From positions 45,654,683-45,718,682 of the forward strand of contig CM034297.1 of the NCBI GenBank assembly GCA_019925795.1: a stretch of 64,000 nucleotides of DNA. The letters run 5' to 3'. Positions within the stretch are counted from its first letter, which is position 1, and the number at the start of each line of letters is the position of its first letter. The translations under genes were made by a program, and so were the position numbers. Of the stretch, positions 36,567-49,000 are shown piece by piece. The notes beneath the pieces are model-generated. The model ran no database searches and was not told the DNA's origin. It saw nothing but the letters and a program-made list of their open reading frames with translations. The stretch comes from Dendrobium chrysotoxum (lineage: Eukaryota > Streptophyta > Magnoliopsida > Asparagales > Orchidaceae).

Positions 36567-38654
36567 TGTCACGACCCGGCCTAGCTAGCCCGAATTAACG
36601 GGGCGGGAACAAGCGGTCGTACGGAGAACACTTATAAATTTCATATCATAAAAGTTTCCTTTTATAAATGACATAAACATAAATATCATCCAAATACAAT
36701 GTAAGAAAGAGCCACTAAAACATTCAAACTAAAATATTCCTAATACATCAAAGCATAAGATCACTTAAAACATAAACTGAAAACATCACAGTAGTCCACA
36801 ATACAACAACTGACACATTACATAACATGAACATAAAAATCTGTCATCCTATAATCCTCTACGACGGTAGCTAATCGGTCTTTCAGTAATCACTCTCCAG
36901 AAATATCTCCTGAAAAATATTTCCACAAGCAGGAATGAGCCATCGCTTAGCAGGTAACATATATTTAACATAAATTCATGAAACAATAAAAATATAGAAC
37001 ATTATAGAAAATAAAAGAAACTCATACTTGACATTTGGGTATGTATATACTGTATAACCTTTTTTATACACAGTTTCTTTTAACTTTTTCCTTAAACCTT
37101 TTCATTCTTCATATTTTTTTTTCTTCATAACCTTTCTTTAAATACAATAAATGCTTAATCATAATATAATACACCCGTCCCGGAAGTACTAGTGTTTTGT
37201 ACTGATCAGGTACACAGTCAAATTTGACCATTCCTTTATCATTGGCTCCGAAGAACCCCTTTCCCATTGGCTCCAAAGAGTCCCTTTACCATTGGCTCCA
37301 AAGAGCCCCCTTAACCAGTTGGTACTCCGGATCAACATGAACATGCAATCATAATATAAATATCATAGGGATTAAGTCATTCAGAACTTCATATGTGTTG
37401 CCTAAATTATTTCATGCACGAATGTTCTTATGCTTATCTAAATTTCAGTTAAAGAAATATGCCATCACATTTAACCTTAAAAGTTCCACACTTAATGTAT
37501 CGATAAACATACGTACAAAATTTTAACATTTCTTGAAAAAAAAAGCAAATAATATTAACATATGAGATACATAATTTAGAAATATGAAATTTATTTTAAA
37601 TACAAGTACCTACCTCACAATTATAGCAAACCTCCACGACGTACGACGTCGCTTAGACACGTATCGTCCCTTTATGATCAAAACCTAAGATTACACATAA
37701 AGAAAAGTCAACAATATTTTTTTTCTTAAAGCTTTATACATTTCTAAATAGTCGAAACTCTTCATTTATTACTATTTGATCCTTACTACGCTTAATGAAA
37801 TTAAAATAATTTTAGTTAAATTTTCGGATTAAATAAATTACTAAATTTTCAAAAAACTTTAAATCATCAATTTCATCCCAATATCATTCTAATCTTTCCC
37901 CTAAGCCTAATTTATAAATATCTTAATATATTTTCAGATTATTTAATAAGAAAAAATTAAAAATGCAAATTCTTAAAAAAAACTAAAATTTCATTTTGGA
38001 AACATTCCTAGGACCCATAGAAAACATTTTTGTGAAGCTCTTTAAAGAATTTCAACTTTTAGGAAAAACCCTAATTTAACTTGAAATTTATGTTTAAAAT
38101 CATTCCTCAAACTTTTCTTATACATTTTCTAAAAGAATTTTTAAGTTTTGGAAAACCCTAAAATTATCCTTTTAGAAAAAACTTTGAAAGAATGGAGAAA
38201 TGCTTAAATTAAGCATACCTTAGTCTTCCCCTTGCCTCCCTCTATAATTTCCCTCAAATCCGGCCGCCGGAAACTTCCGCCAAAGAAACTGCCGAAACCT
38301 CCCGTTCGCCTCTCCCGTCTGCCTCCTCCCTTCATCTCTTGTTTCGGGCGCACGAAAAGAATGGGGACCGAATGAATTTTGGTCCCCTTAAGAGGGAGGG
38401 GTTAAGGTTATTTGCATAATGTCCATTTTGCCCTCACATGTCATATTTTCGTTTTAATTATTATTAAGGACACTTTAGGTATACTTAAACTTCTAAAATT
38501 TTTAACTTCCAATTTAAGTGAAATTTAATATAGATTCTTTATACTAATTTGCTCGAAATTTTGCGTAGAATTTTATAAAATTGATTTCGTCGAATTTCGA
38601 TGACATTGAAAATTCACTTAAATCTAGTCGCGGCGCATCGAGATGCGTGCAACA
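36567..38654 (-). repeat. LTR copy 1 of LTR-LTR insertion
   Basis: Contains a 25-bp tandem repeat (ATTGGCTCCAAAGAGYCCCT, three units at about 37235-37312) and a GC-rich block at 38240-38400. Ends with AGTCGCGGCGCATCGAGATG, identical to the stretch in copy 2 near 40901. Confidence 0.85.
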
Positions 38655-38659
38655 CCTCT

Positions 38660-40957
38660 TGTCACAACCCGGCCCAGCTAACACAAATTAACGGAGCGGG
38701 AACAGACGATCGTACGGAGACCACATATACTTTCATCTCATAAAACTTTCATTTCATAACTGGAAAAAAACATTAAAAATCATCCAATAACATTATAAGA
38801 AAGAGCCACTACAACAACAACAACAACATCAAGCCTTTATCCCACTACGTGGGGCCGGCTACATGAATCCTTTTTCTCCATTGTGTCCTGTTAAAAGTCA
38901 AATTCTCGTTTAAATCTAATAAAGAAAGATCATTTCTAATATTTTCTAACCAAATAAGAAAGAGCCACTAAACTACATATATACATTATTTTCTACAAGT
39001 CTTCAATAACATTAAACACCTAACATTAACCACTCAATAAGTCAAATACAACAATTCTCAAAGTTCATAAAACATATAATCTATGCCTCTCACACATGAC
39101 ACAAACTGAAAGAAAAACCTGTCACTTCATCCAGTCCTGCGATGGTAAGAAAACTGCCTCTTTGCCATCAGTTCCTAGATGGTTCTCCTGAAAAAGAATC
39201 CCACAACTAGGGATGAGCTTACTTGCTCAGCAGGTAATGCATATTTCTCATAAAAAATTCCATGAAACAACAATAAAATATTTTTACATGAAAAATAATC
39301 ATGTGAAAACTTTAAATAATAGCCACTACTGAATGAGTTCAAAATCATTCTGAATAAAAGCCTTTTCATAACCTTTCCTCAAACATAAACTTTTCATATG
39401 CATAGAAAACAAATATAAACCTTATTATGTATAGTATTTACTATAACACCCTTCTCAGAGGTACCCATAGAATTTGTACTGATCATGTACACATTTTCAT
39501 TGGCCATTTCTTTACCATTTGGTTCCAAAGAACTTTTTTACCATTTGGTTTCGAAGAATCCCTTTACCATTGCTTCGTAGAGCCCTTTACCATTTTTGAG
39601 TATTCCGCATCAACATGCACAGTTTCATATCATAAACTTATAAACTATTTTTCAGTCAATCATATGCTTATTATAAAAACTATCATTATTCATAAATCCA
39701 AAGATTAACATATGAAAATCACGAATAAACCATAGCATGTAAGCTTGCTAATATATTGAAAGAAAGAGACTTTACTAACAAGTTAATTTTCAAAACATCA
39801 TTCATAATCCACATAAATTTTGAAAACTAAAAAAAATATATATTGAATATAAAGAATAGAGCAACATATGAAATTTTTTTTTACAAGGGATATGAGTACC
39901 TACCTTAATACAAGTACAATAAATTCGTCTAGCGTCACTTTGACACGCTACTCTCCCCCTTATCAATCACAATTTAACATTCAAATAAGACATAAATAAA
40001 TTTTATGTTCCTTAAACTTTTTCCCTCCTTCCTCCATCACATAAACCCTTATGAATTTTTAAAAATAATTAAAAATTCATTTTCAGATTAAATAATTATT
40101 AAAATTTTTGGAAACGTTTAAGTTATAATTTCCCTTCCAAATTATTCCAAATCTCTCCTTAACCTAATTTAATAATTACCTTACCTTATTTTCGGATTTA
40201 TTTAATTTAAAAATTATGAAAAATAGATTTTTTGCTGAAAACCTAAATTTTCATCATTAAAACACTTCTAATATCATATGAAATAAAAATTATAAATGAG
40301 TTTGCTTAAAATTCACAAATTAGGAAAAATCCTAATTTTTTAATCTCAAAATAATTTGGGGAAAACATCATTTTTGTGGTTAAAATATCTTCCCTATCCT
40401 TCTCTATTGATTTCGTAAAGAAATATTAAGTTTTTGTCAAACCCTAGATCCTTCTTGTCCAAAAATCTTTGAGAAAAATGGAGAGATAGTAATTCTAATG
40501 CATACCTTAGCCTTCCCTTAGTCTCCTCTATGTTTTTCCCCAAGCTTGGTCGTTGGAATCCGCAGCTGGAGCCTCCTCCCGTCGCCTCTTGTGCGTCCGC
40601 CTCCTCTCTCCCTTCGGTTTTGGTCGAACGAAACTCACGAAGGAAATGAAGAGGTTTCGGCCTCTTCATTACTTAGGGAGTTAGGAAAATCAAATTACCA
40701 TTTTTGCCCTCACTTAAAACATTTTCGCTTTAATACTTACTAAGGGTAGTTTGGGCATTATGAGACTTCTATTAATTTTAACTCAAAATTAAGCAAAATT
40801 GACTATATGTTCTTTATATCAAATTGTTTAGAATTTTACGTAGAATTTTATAAAATTTATTCCATCGAAATCCGTCAACTTTGAAATTTCACTTAAATTT
40901 AGTCGCGGCGCATCGAGATGCGTGCAACACTTACGGTTGACGAATTCGGGTTTTACA
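38660..40957 (-). repeat. LTR copy 2 of LTR-LTR insertion
   Basis: About 80% similar to copy 1 by eye at the start. Has the same 25-bp repeat (39516-39600, more decayed) and a GC-rich block at 40530-40680 that on the minus strand gives a 91-codon frame (40669-40394); this is probably LTR leader, not a gene. Interrupted by LINE copy C. Confidence 0.85.
38812..38953 (-). mobile_element. RTE LINE, 142-bp 3' fragment (copy C)
   Basis: Minus-strand copy: (CAA)n, CATCAAGCC, TTTATCCCACTACGTGGGG and the terminal LINE codons, with a perfect 17-bp duplication ATAAGAAAGAGCCACTA at 38795-38811 and 38954-38970. Inserted into LTR copy 2 only, so it postdates the split of the two LTR copies. Confidence 0.95.
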
Positions 40958-41421
40958 TTTTGTCCCCATATTTTCCGACACAATTTTCATCACCTCCACT
41001 TAGCATTGAGACTAGCTTCCTTCAACCCCAAAACACATCCAACCTCTTCAAAATTCTTTCGAATATTCTCACACATCCCTCAAAATCGTCCAAGGCCTCA
41101 ACCCTTTAATAACCACCAGATATCATAGCCAAAATCTCAATATAAGAAGACATTTTTCTTCTATGAGCAACTTACTAATAAACATCATGACTTCTTAACT
41201 ACTAATTCAAAACCCATAAAAACATCACCATTATTCCCTAACATCCTAAATCTTTCTCTTTTTTTTTGCCTTAAAAAGTAAAATTTGTCATTTGAAAGCC
41301 TAGAAGTTCCAACTCCAAATCTATTTAAAACTTAAATTTTTGTTTCACCATTACCTAAATAACCCTTCCATTATAACTCTAACGGGGTATCAATTAAATT
41401 GTTGCCTTATCCTTCATCATA

Positions 41422-41435
41422 TTGATATCAGAGCC
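41422..41435 (+). other. primer-binding site (Met tRNA type, decayed)
   Basis: TTGATATCAGAGCC matches TGGTATCAGAGCC at all but one or two positions and lies upstream of gag in the right orientation. Confidence 0.65.
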
Positions 41436-42470
41436 AAGAGCTCCAAAAAATCAAGGTCAGGGAGCTTGAAAGCATACATCGCTCGCGATAAAAATAGAAA
41501 ATTTTTGTGGTAGGATATGATTTTCTCAAGAATGGTAGAATTTGAGGTATCCTACAAATAAGATTTGTTTTTCTTCAATAAAGGTTACTATTGCTATCTC
41601 AAAGCTTTAAATTTTCTTATTTGGCAGTTTATTAATTTTTTTTTTATAAATTGCATGTTTTTTGTCAACTCTATAGGAATTGCTTTTATATAAGTTAGAC
41701 CTAACCTAACCTTTATGTGAACCTATCATAATCTATAATTTTATTGAGATTCATTAAATAGAAATGATGTGTTCCACAAACAAAAGGTCACAAACAAAAG
41801 CCTTTCCTTAAATTGGAATAAAGACTACAACTATAAATTATATTTTTGTGGTCATTATTTAAATTTTATATGCTTTGTGCATTTATTAATTTTTTAGAGG
41901 ATTATTTGTTTTGCAAAATCATAAAAGTTATTTTTTTTTAAATTTTTTTGTATGCATTAGAATATATTGTGCTAAATATAGTGCTTTTAAGGCTAAATAG
42001 AATTTTATCAAAAAAGCCTAAATTTTTTAAGGAGAGCTTGGGACGTTAGTGGTCATGCACCCCCTCTCCTGAAAATCTTAGCCCCCCCCCCATTTCACTT
42101 TGATTACCCACACATTTTTTCTTTCCCTCTCTCTCATCTAAAATATTACCCTCTCATCTTTCTCTCCTTACTACGCATTCCATATCAATATGCTGCCTAA
42201 AACCGCCATCTTAAATCAATTTGAAGAACTTCAAAATAGTGTAAGCAACTTCTATTAAAACCACTGAAAGAAAATTGTATGTTATTGATAAAAATTTTAA
42301 TGTGTTTCAAAATATGTTTCAAATTCTTCAAGATCAATTATGAAATTTAATTATTAAGCTTCACACCTCACCTGAGCTTGAACCTAGAGATGATGCACTT
42401 AGAAGACTTTTAATACAATGACATCAACCTAGACAAGATTTAGGGTTCTTGATGATCTTTGTTCCAAAAT
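41436..42470 (+). other. Gypsy leader and degraded gag N-terminus
   Basis: About 1 kb without a supported frame; C/T-rich tract at 42058-42170. Confidence 0.4.
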
Positions 42471-43010
42471 AAAAATTTAAGCCTCAACTTTTGATGGAAT
42501 ACTTGATTCTAATAAATTTCTGGACTGGTTGGCCCAAATGGATGATTTTTTTTTATTGCTACAATGTAGATGATTATCATCAAATAAATTTTGCCAAAAT
42601 GAAACTTACAAGGTATGCTAAAATCTATTGGACCAATATTTTAGCTAAAGAACTTAAAAATGGTAGAAGCCAATGGCCATGCATTGAGAAGAAAGAATTT
42701 TTAAAGGCCAAATACTGTCCTAAGTTTCATGACAAATATCTACATAGCCAAATGTTGACTCTCAAACAAGGAACTATACTTGTGGCTGACTATATGAATA
42801 CCTTCGAGTCTTTCCTAATTAGGACAAACTGCACTAGCCTTGATTGATAAGTTACCAATAAGTTTGTTGTTGGACTCCGACCTAAAATTAGGAATGAAGT
42901 TAAGTTACATGATCCTCAGACTTTAGAAGATGTCATTCACTTTGTTCTAATAATTGTGAATTAAAAGAAAGTGATCCCCTCTTTAAAACATAAAAATTCA
43001 TCATACTCAG
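42471..43010 (+). pseudogene. Gypsy gag fragment
   Basis: Reads FDGILDSNKFLDWL then, after a frame change, FFYCYNVDDYHQINFAKMKL, YAKIYWTN, FLKAKYCPKFHDKYLH, LKQGTILVADYMNTFE and, beyond a stop at 42845, KFVVGLRPKIRNEV. This follows the Retrotrans_gag pattern FDG..DP..FLDWL ... F.Y..V.D..KV..A..KL ... Q.T.SV..Y...FE ... F..GLR..I. Not functional. Confidence 0.82.
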
Positions 43011-43379
43011 CTTTCACATCCAGGTCTACTGCTAGACCATCGACCTTGACATCCCTTACCTCATCATCTACTAGAAATCACCAGTCCAAAATTCCCCCTG
43101 AACCCAACCATAAGAGAACAATGGTGTTATTTGCTTTAATGTCATAAATAAGGTCATATTTAGAACCACTGCACTGCAAAAATCCTTTATTTAGACAAGA
43201 TTTAGTCCCTTGAACGTGAAACTTATGAGGAATTTTTTTATGATGACCATCTTTCTGAAAATGAAGGTGAATTGGATGATACACTCATAAGTATTATGAG
43301 ATGCCTTTCAGTGGCTAAATGAAATTCGGAAGATTGACATCAACTTAGTATTTTTAAAATGATAGTCACTTGTAATGAA

Positions 43380-45040
43380 AGTAGATGTAAAGTTGGTATA
43401 GATGGTGAGTGTGTAATGGATATTATCTCCACTAGTATCTTATTCAGACGAACTTAAAACTTGAACCTCACGCTGAGCCATTCATATTAGTTATTAATCA
43501 CACATCTTTACTTGTTTTCTCTAGATGCTTAATTCACATTAATATGAGTACTTATGAGGATCATATTTGGTGTGTTTTTCTACCCATGTACATAGCTCAT
43601 ATCCTATTAGGCCAACCACGGATTTATGATAGGGATGTGAATCACTATGGTTAAGAATAAATTTATGCTTTCAAAGCTAATAATTAAACCATCAAGCTGC
43701 TTCCTATAAATCGCGAGAGAAAGATGCTGCACTTTCCCCCCATAAAACTTCTTTTGACCTAAAATCTATGACTACCCATAAGAAAACAACCAAATTACAA
43801 CTTATATGTTATGGATCCCCCCACTTCCTCCTCACCTTTAGCATGCGAAGCTTTCTTGATTGACTCACCTCATCCTAATGGGATCCATATTGAAAACTTA
43901 TGATTTAAAAGATTGAGAAAATAATTTTGTTTGGATGTCACACCATACTTCAGAGCATCTTAAGGAGATCTCTCTCACTCCTCCAGAGCATCACATTCCC
44001 GATGTAGCCTCTAATCTCCTAATGAATTATTTGATGAGCTATCTCTAATGAGAGACATCCAACATGCCGTTGACTTCACCCCATGTTCATAATTGCCTAA
44101 CCTACCTAATCATAGGATGAACTCTACTGATCACATAGAATTGCAATGTCAAGTGAATGACCTTCTTAGAAAGGGTTTCTTATCAGAAAGCTTTAGTCCC
44201 TGTGCTATCCTAGCCCTTCTCACACTAAAAAAGGATATATCTTGGAGAATGTGCATAGATAATTGTGTCATAAATAATGTCACAATTAAGTATAAGTTTC
44301 CAATCATTAAACTATATGTGCTGCTCGATCTTATTTATGGGTCATTTGTTTTCTCCAAAATAGTTTTTAGAAGTGGCTACTATCAAATTAGGTTAAGGTC
44401 TGGTGATGAGTGGAAGATTGTTTTTAAGACACTAGATGACTTAGATGAATGATTTGTTATACCATTTGGTTTGTCCAATACTCTTAGTACCCTCATGAGA
44501 TTGATAACTAAAGTATTTAAATCATTCATAGGAAAGTTTTTGTTGTATACGTTAATGATATTTTGGTCTATAGCTTCGATGAGAAGTCCTATTTAGGGCA
44601 TCTCCGACTTAGTTTTGAAACATTGAGGGCCAAAAAACTTTATTTTAACCAACAAAATATTTATTCCTTAAAAATGAAGTCATATTTCTAGGGTTCGTTA
44701 TTTTGACTGATGGACTCCGACCTAACTCTACTAAAATCAAATCAATAATGGAGTGACCAATACCAATATCATTCTTTGAGGTTAAAAGTTTTCATGGACT
44801 AATTACTTTTTATTAGAGTTTGTTTTAGAATTTTAGTATTATCATGATCCTAATCACAGAATTCTTAAACAAAGGATATGTTTGTATGGACTACTAAGGA
44901 TGCCAAAGCCTTTGACTAGATTAAAGTCCTCATAGCTCTTCAGCTGTCCTTTGATTGCTTGACTTTGCGAAGCTCTTCTAAGTTTCTTGTGATGCCTTTT
45001 GGATCGACATAGGTGGAGCGCTTAGCCAAGATAATTATCT
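43380..45040 (+). pseudogene. Gypsy protease, RT and RNase H fragments
   Basis: Protease remnants GIDGECVMDIIST (about 43390) and HILLGQPRIYDRDVNHYG (about 43590). RT from about 44087: LPNLPNHRM, ELQCQVNDLLRKGF, LLTLKKDISWRMCIDN, KYKFPI, FSKIVFRSGYYQIR, VIPFGLSNT. The catalytic motif reads VYVNDILVYS at about 44548 in a shifted frame: the first Asp of the usual YxDD/FDDI pair is Asn. Then SFHGLITFY and RNase H start VSCDAFWIDIGGALSQDN at about 44978-45030. Many stops and at least two frameshifts. Confidence 0.82.
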
Positions 45041-45044
45041 TGTT

Positions 45045-45046
<2 letters not shown>

Positions 45047-45080
<34 letters not shown>
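45047..45080. repeat. (TA)n microsatellite at Gypsy breakpoint
   Basis: About 17 TA units exactly where Gypsy RNase H sequence ends. Confidence 0.9.
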
Positions 45081-45082
<2 letters not shown>

Positions 45083-45779
45083 TTAAATAACAAACAATAA
45101 GTTGATTTGAGCAAAATTTAAGCATAAACATTCTGCCAAATAGGAAAAATGACAAGTTTAAATCCTACATAAACTTACATTAATACATTTGAGCAGAAAT
45201 TAAGCATAATTCAGCCTAAATTTTACCAAAGAGCAAAAATTTTTAAATCCTACAAAAAGTTAAATTCTTTAATTTTTTAATATTTTATTAATTTGATGTT
45301 TAATTAATTAAAAATTCATTATGATATTAATATATAAACTTTAAAAATTTTAATTATAATTTATAATTTAAAATTTATAACATGTTAACAAAATTGCACA
45401 TGTTATTTGAGCCTTCCGGCATTGCCCATGCGTGGAACAAATAGTGCGCGCTATTTTGATGAGTGCTTTGGCGTTATTTGAGTTGTAATGTGCGCTTTGA
45501 CACGCACCATTGATATATATGGGCTTGTGCCTATGGGAAACATGAACTTAGATAATAAACTCATCGCATAATGAAGGCGAAATCTTTTGGTAGTGTCTTA
45601 TCTCTAACCTAATCTGTCTTTTAAAAATTTGACCCGATACTTAATTCATTAACACTGTCCCTGAATGTGCAGAGAGGCCTGCGTGAAATTTTCATAGCCC
45701 ACAAACATTCACAATAATCATGGATAGGACATCAAACTATGTATTATTGTATAGGCAGAAGATTTTTTTGGGTTGCTAG
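45081..45779. other. intergenic DNA, no gene seen
   Basis: AT-rich to about 45390, then a block with repeated TGTGCGCTT.GACACGC/GTGCGCGCTATT words at 45430-45520. Confidence 0.4.
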
Positions 45780-46210
45780 GAGGACAAGATTTTTTTAAAT
45801 TTTATTTTAAATACTATTACCTAACTAGACAACATTGTAATCTTAAGGATGAGGGTCATGCACAAGTTTCATGTTGTATGATGTTTCTGTAGCAATCATA
45901 TTCATGCAACTCTCACTATAAATATTGAGCTTTTGTGCATTTTCTCCTCACCCTTAGGCTTTGAATGGAATTCCTTGCATAAGGTTTAGGCATAGTGATA
46001 ACACAACACATGACATTCATAGGAGAATCTTTCTTGTCATCTTCTGCATCACTAATAACTTGATCTAGTTCATTAATGGCATCCTCATCGTTAGCTCACT
46101 CACCATCTTCTTTATCTACGCCAGTAAGAAGATTCATTTTTGGACATGCATATTGCCTCGTCAAGTGACAATTAAGACATTCTCAACCTGTAATTTTAAT
46201 CAAATACTTT
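45780..46210 (-). pseudogene. Gypsy gag knuckle and protease scrap, minus strand
   Basis: Minus-strand reading gives CLNCHLTRQYACPKMN (zinc knuckle, about 46185), an acidic linker ANDEDAINELDQVISDAEDDKKDS, and, after a frame change, SCMNMIATE with KLVHDPHP, similar to the SC.N.VST ... PHP.PY region that follows protease in Gypsy elements. Several stops. Independent of the plus-strand Gypsy to its left because the orientation differs. Confidence 0.5.
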
Positions 46211-46601
46211 GTAACTTATTTGTCCTTTGGTATATTTGTTGATTATAGTATTACTTTAGAAACAATGGGCATACAGATTGTTTTTGTAAAGAATGGTGCA
46301 ATTGTCTCCTTGACATGGTTCTTAAATATTTTTCCTAGACATGTGCAAGTTGAAACCCATGTTCTATTGTAGATTAGGAATTTATCAACATCTGTTTTTG
46401 TTTATATTTTTAAACTGGTTTTTAAATGTAGACTATGCAATTTTGGCATCTTCCATAGTGTTAGAAAGATCCTGCAATTTCTCAAATTGTATGTGGTTAA
46501 AAACAATTTTAGTACCTTGCTTCCAAGAATGTATTCCATTTAATTAACAATCTTTATATACAAGTGAAGGTATTTTTTAGCTGTTTTAATTTTCCTAATT
46601 C
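46211..46601. other. no gene seen
   Basis: AT-rich DNA between Gypsy scrap and LINE fragment. Confidence 0.4.
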
Positions 46602-47069
46602 TTCAAACTCGAGGGAAAATTCTATTAGATGGTGGTGAGACTTGCAATGCTTTATGGTGCAGAATATTGGCCATTAAAAGAGAAGCATAAAATTAAGTTA
46701 ACCATTGTAGAGATGATGATGCTCAGGTGGATGAGTTGCTTCACTCTTTTAGTTAGAATGTTAAACGAGTATATATGTGAAAAGGCTGGAATAGCTCCAG
46801 TAGCAGATAAGATTAGAGAGAGTCGCCTTAGATGATTTTGCCATATAAAAACTTCGGCCTTCTGATGACTCGGTTAGGAGAGAAAATGTATTAGATTTAA
46901 TCTATATTAAGGAAGGTAGAGGTAGACCTAAAAAAATTTAGATAGAAAATATTAGAAATGATCTTTTTTATTAGATTTAAATAAGAATTTGACTCTTAAC
47001 ATGATATAATGGAGAAAAATGATTTATGTAGCCGACCTCATATAGTGGGATAAAAGCTTGATGTTGATG
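46602..47069 (+). mobile_element. RTE LINE, 5'-truncated (copy D)
   Basis: Matches LINE A from TTCAAACT.GAGGGAAAATT to the 3' tail ATAGTGGGATAAAAGCTTGATGTTG. Retains codons for MVVRLAMLYGAEYWPLKEKH and KIRESRLR. More decayed than A: the tail hairpin reads CTCATATAGTGGG. I could not find a clear target-site duplication. Confidence 0.88.
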
Positions 47070-48548
47070 TCCTCCAATTAGTATTGAGTTTCATTACGTT
47101 CTCTTGCTTTGTTTGTCTACATTTATTCAATAGGATTATCTCATCTTTTGAGTATTAGTATATTGAATTTGGCACTATGGTGGGCACATTTTATCATCTC
47201 TATCCATACCATTCAGCTGACTAGGCAAAAAAGCACATTCTTTGGTTGGTGATTTGCTTTCACCTTTTTGGTTCTCTCTAGATCTATATTTCAACCTTAC
47301 CAAAAACTTAATATTGCATATCTCACTGAGAATTTACACCACGAAGGTGGTGTTGATTTGCTCAATATTCACACCCTTCACATGCATGTCTTTTGATCAA
47401 CAGTTGATTAAACGTCCTGCTCCAGCCCATCTTGGGGAGTTGCCACAGTTGAGGGTTAGGTTTACTCTTGATCTGATTTCCTAGTTGATGTCATTCAAGT
47501 TGCATATTAAATAATTGCTATTGTAACCCTAATGAGAGCTCATTCTTTTTCTGATTTGTTAGACAAGCTTGATACCGGGTTCCTCTTCTAGTTGCCATTG
47601 TAATGCAACCGAAATCTTTAACTACAAAATTGATGTGAGACAATCGAGGTCTACGCTTTCTTCAGGAGATCAGAGATGCAATGCAAATTATAAAAATTAG
47701 TGCAATGTATTTTTGTTATACTAATAAGTATGCAATTTGTAAATTATAAAAAGGCAGAATTTTAAAAAGGAGCCTATATCAAATCTAATTCGGCAAAAAA
47801 AGCAAGATTTAAAATTAATTTAAAAAGGAACATAAACATAAAATTATTTTATCTTTTTTAAAATGCAAAATAATGATGCATTTTTAAGTTGGGTACAAAA
47901 TGTTTTGAGGTACAAATTGCATTTTTTATTGCTATACAAAATGTGTAAAACAAAAGATTGAATAATAATTATACATATTGTATAAAAGTAATTAGTAATT
48001 CATTGCATAAAACAAAAGATTTATATATGTTAGTAGTAGGATGAAGTATTTAATATGAATGAATTTATTATTATATTTATACAATTAAATAATTATATTT
48101 ATATGTGTGTGTGTATATATATATATATTTTAATATAAATTTCATTAAACTATACAAATTATGTATAAATCTAATTAAAATTAAAATAAAATAAAAAAAG
48201 ATACAATTAAATTGATACATCATTAAAAATCACCTTGATCGGGTACAAATCTCGAGGCATGTTTGAATTGAAAAGCTTTAATATTAAATTTAAGACCATT
48301 TGAACTTCAATTTTAGTAAATTTATAGTTAAATTGAACTTTTTTAAGAGGCTTATGCTAAACGAGTGTTTTATGATAAAGGCAATCAATATGGGCCTTCT
48401 AATGGAGTTCTGAATTTTCTCTATATTTACGGGAATGCTACTCTAAAAAATTTATAAATATGCCCTCACTCTCTATAGGAAGGGAGAGGAACTTGGAATT
48501 AGATTATGAATTTAGGCTTGTGATTTAAGGAGATCTGAGGCTCTAGGG
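47070..48548. other. AT-rich intergenic DNA including one arm of an inverted repeat
   Basis: No gene supported. The stretch 47745-47960 matches the reverse complement of about 52320-52640. (TG)n(TA)n at 48103-48129. Confidence 0.45.
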
Positions 48549-49000
48549 ATCCTAGAGCACCATCGTCAGACCATCGTTACCCGACTACAGTCCTCGGGTC
48601 AACATCGCATCATGATTTTCTGATCACCATAACTAGACTAGTCCTTTCGACCTTCGTTGCCAGTAGACTACAGTCCTTCGACCTCCGTCGCCTGTCGAAC
48701 ATAGCTCTTCGATCACAGTCGCCCGACTACTCTTTCAAACCATGGTCACTTGACATGGTATTCGAAATACCATTGTCTAATTATAATTCTTGGATCATCG
48801 TTGCCTAAATACAGTCTTCCAACCATGGTTGCTCGACTAGTCTTTCGACTACTATTGTTCAACTAGTCTTTCGACCACCATTACCTGACTATGATCCTCC
48901 TAACATCATTACCCAAATAAGGTCCCTAGATCACTGTCACCTAACAATGGTCTTTTGACCATCGTCACCCATGTATGGTCCTTCAGACCTTTGTTGCCCT
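48549..49000. repeat. minisatellite, about 15 degenerate units of 28-32 bp
   Basis: Units of the form GACTA(C/T)(A/G)GTCCTTCGACC followed by (A/T)(T/C)CGTTGCC. Spacing is irregular and units differ by 20-30%. A related array lies at 51250-51650. Confidence 0.85.

Larger units (their letters stand above)
36567..40957 (-). mobile_element. LTR-LTR insertion without internal region
   Basis: Two head-to-tail copies of one 2.1-2.2-kb repeat form a single unit: outer ends TGTCACGACCCGGCC at 36567 and GGGTTTTACA at 40957, with identical 5-bp flanks TTTTG (36562-36566 and 40958-40962). Copy 1 ends at GATGCGTGCAACA (38654); copy 2 starts TGTCACAACCCGG at 38660 after only CCTCT. Copy 2 continues past GTGCAACA for 28 more bases to the true end, so copy 1 lacks that end. 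This is what remains if everything from primer site to purine tract plus 28 bases of one LTR was deleted. Orientation is a guess from GC-rich leader blocks with donor-like GTATGC on the minus strand. Confidence 0.78.
40963..45045 (+). mobile_element. Ty3/Gypsy retrotransposon remnant, plus strand
   Basis: Remainder of the 5' LTR (40963-41421), primer-binding site, leader, gag, protease, RT and RNase H start, cut off at the (TA)n run at 45047. Integrase and 3' LTR are missing. Frames are broken throughout. The 5' LTR promoter portion lies left of the LTR-LTR insertion. Confidence 0.8.

Noticed and set aside
40394..40669. 91-codon minus-strand frame
   Set aside because: Within LTR copy 2 and extends through a donor-like site into AT-rich DNA; the matching block of copy 1 has no equivalent frame.
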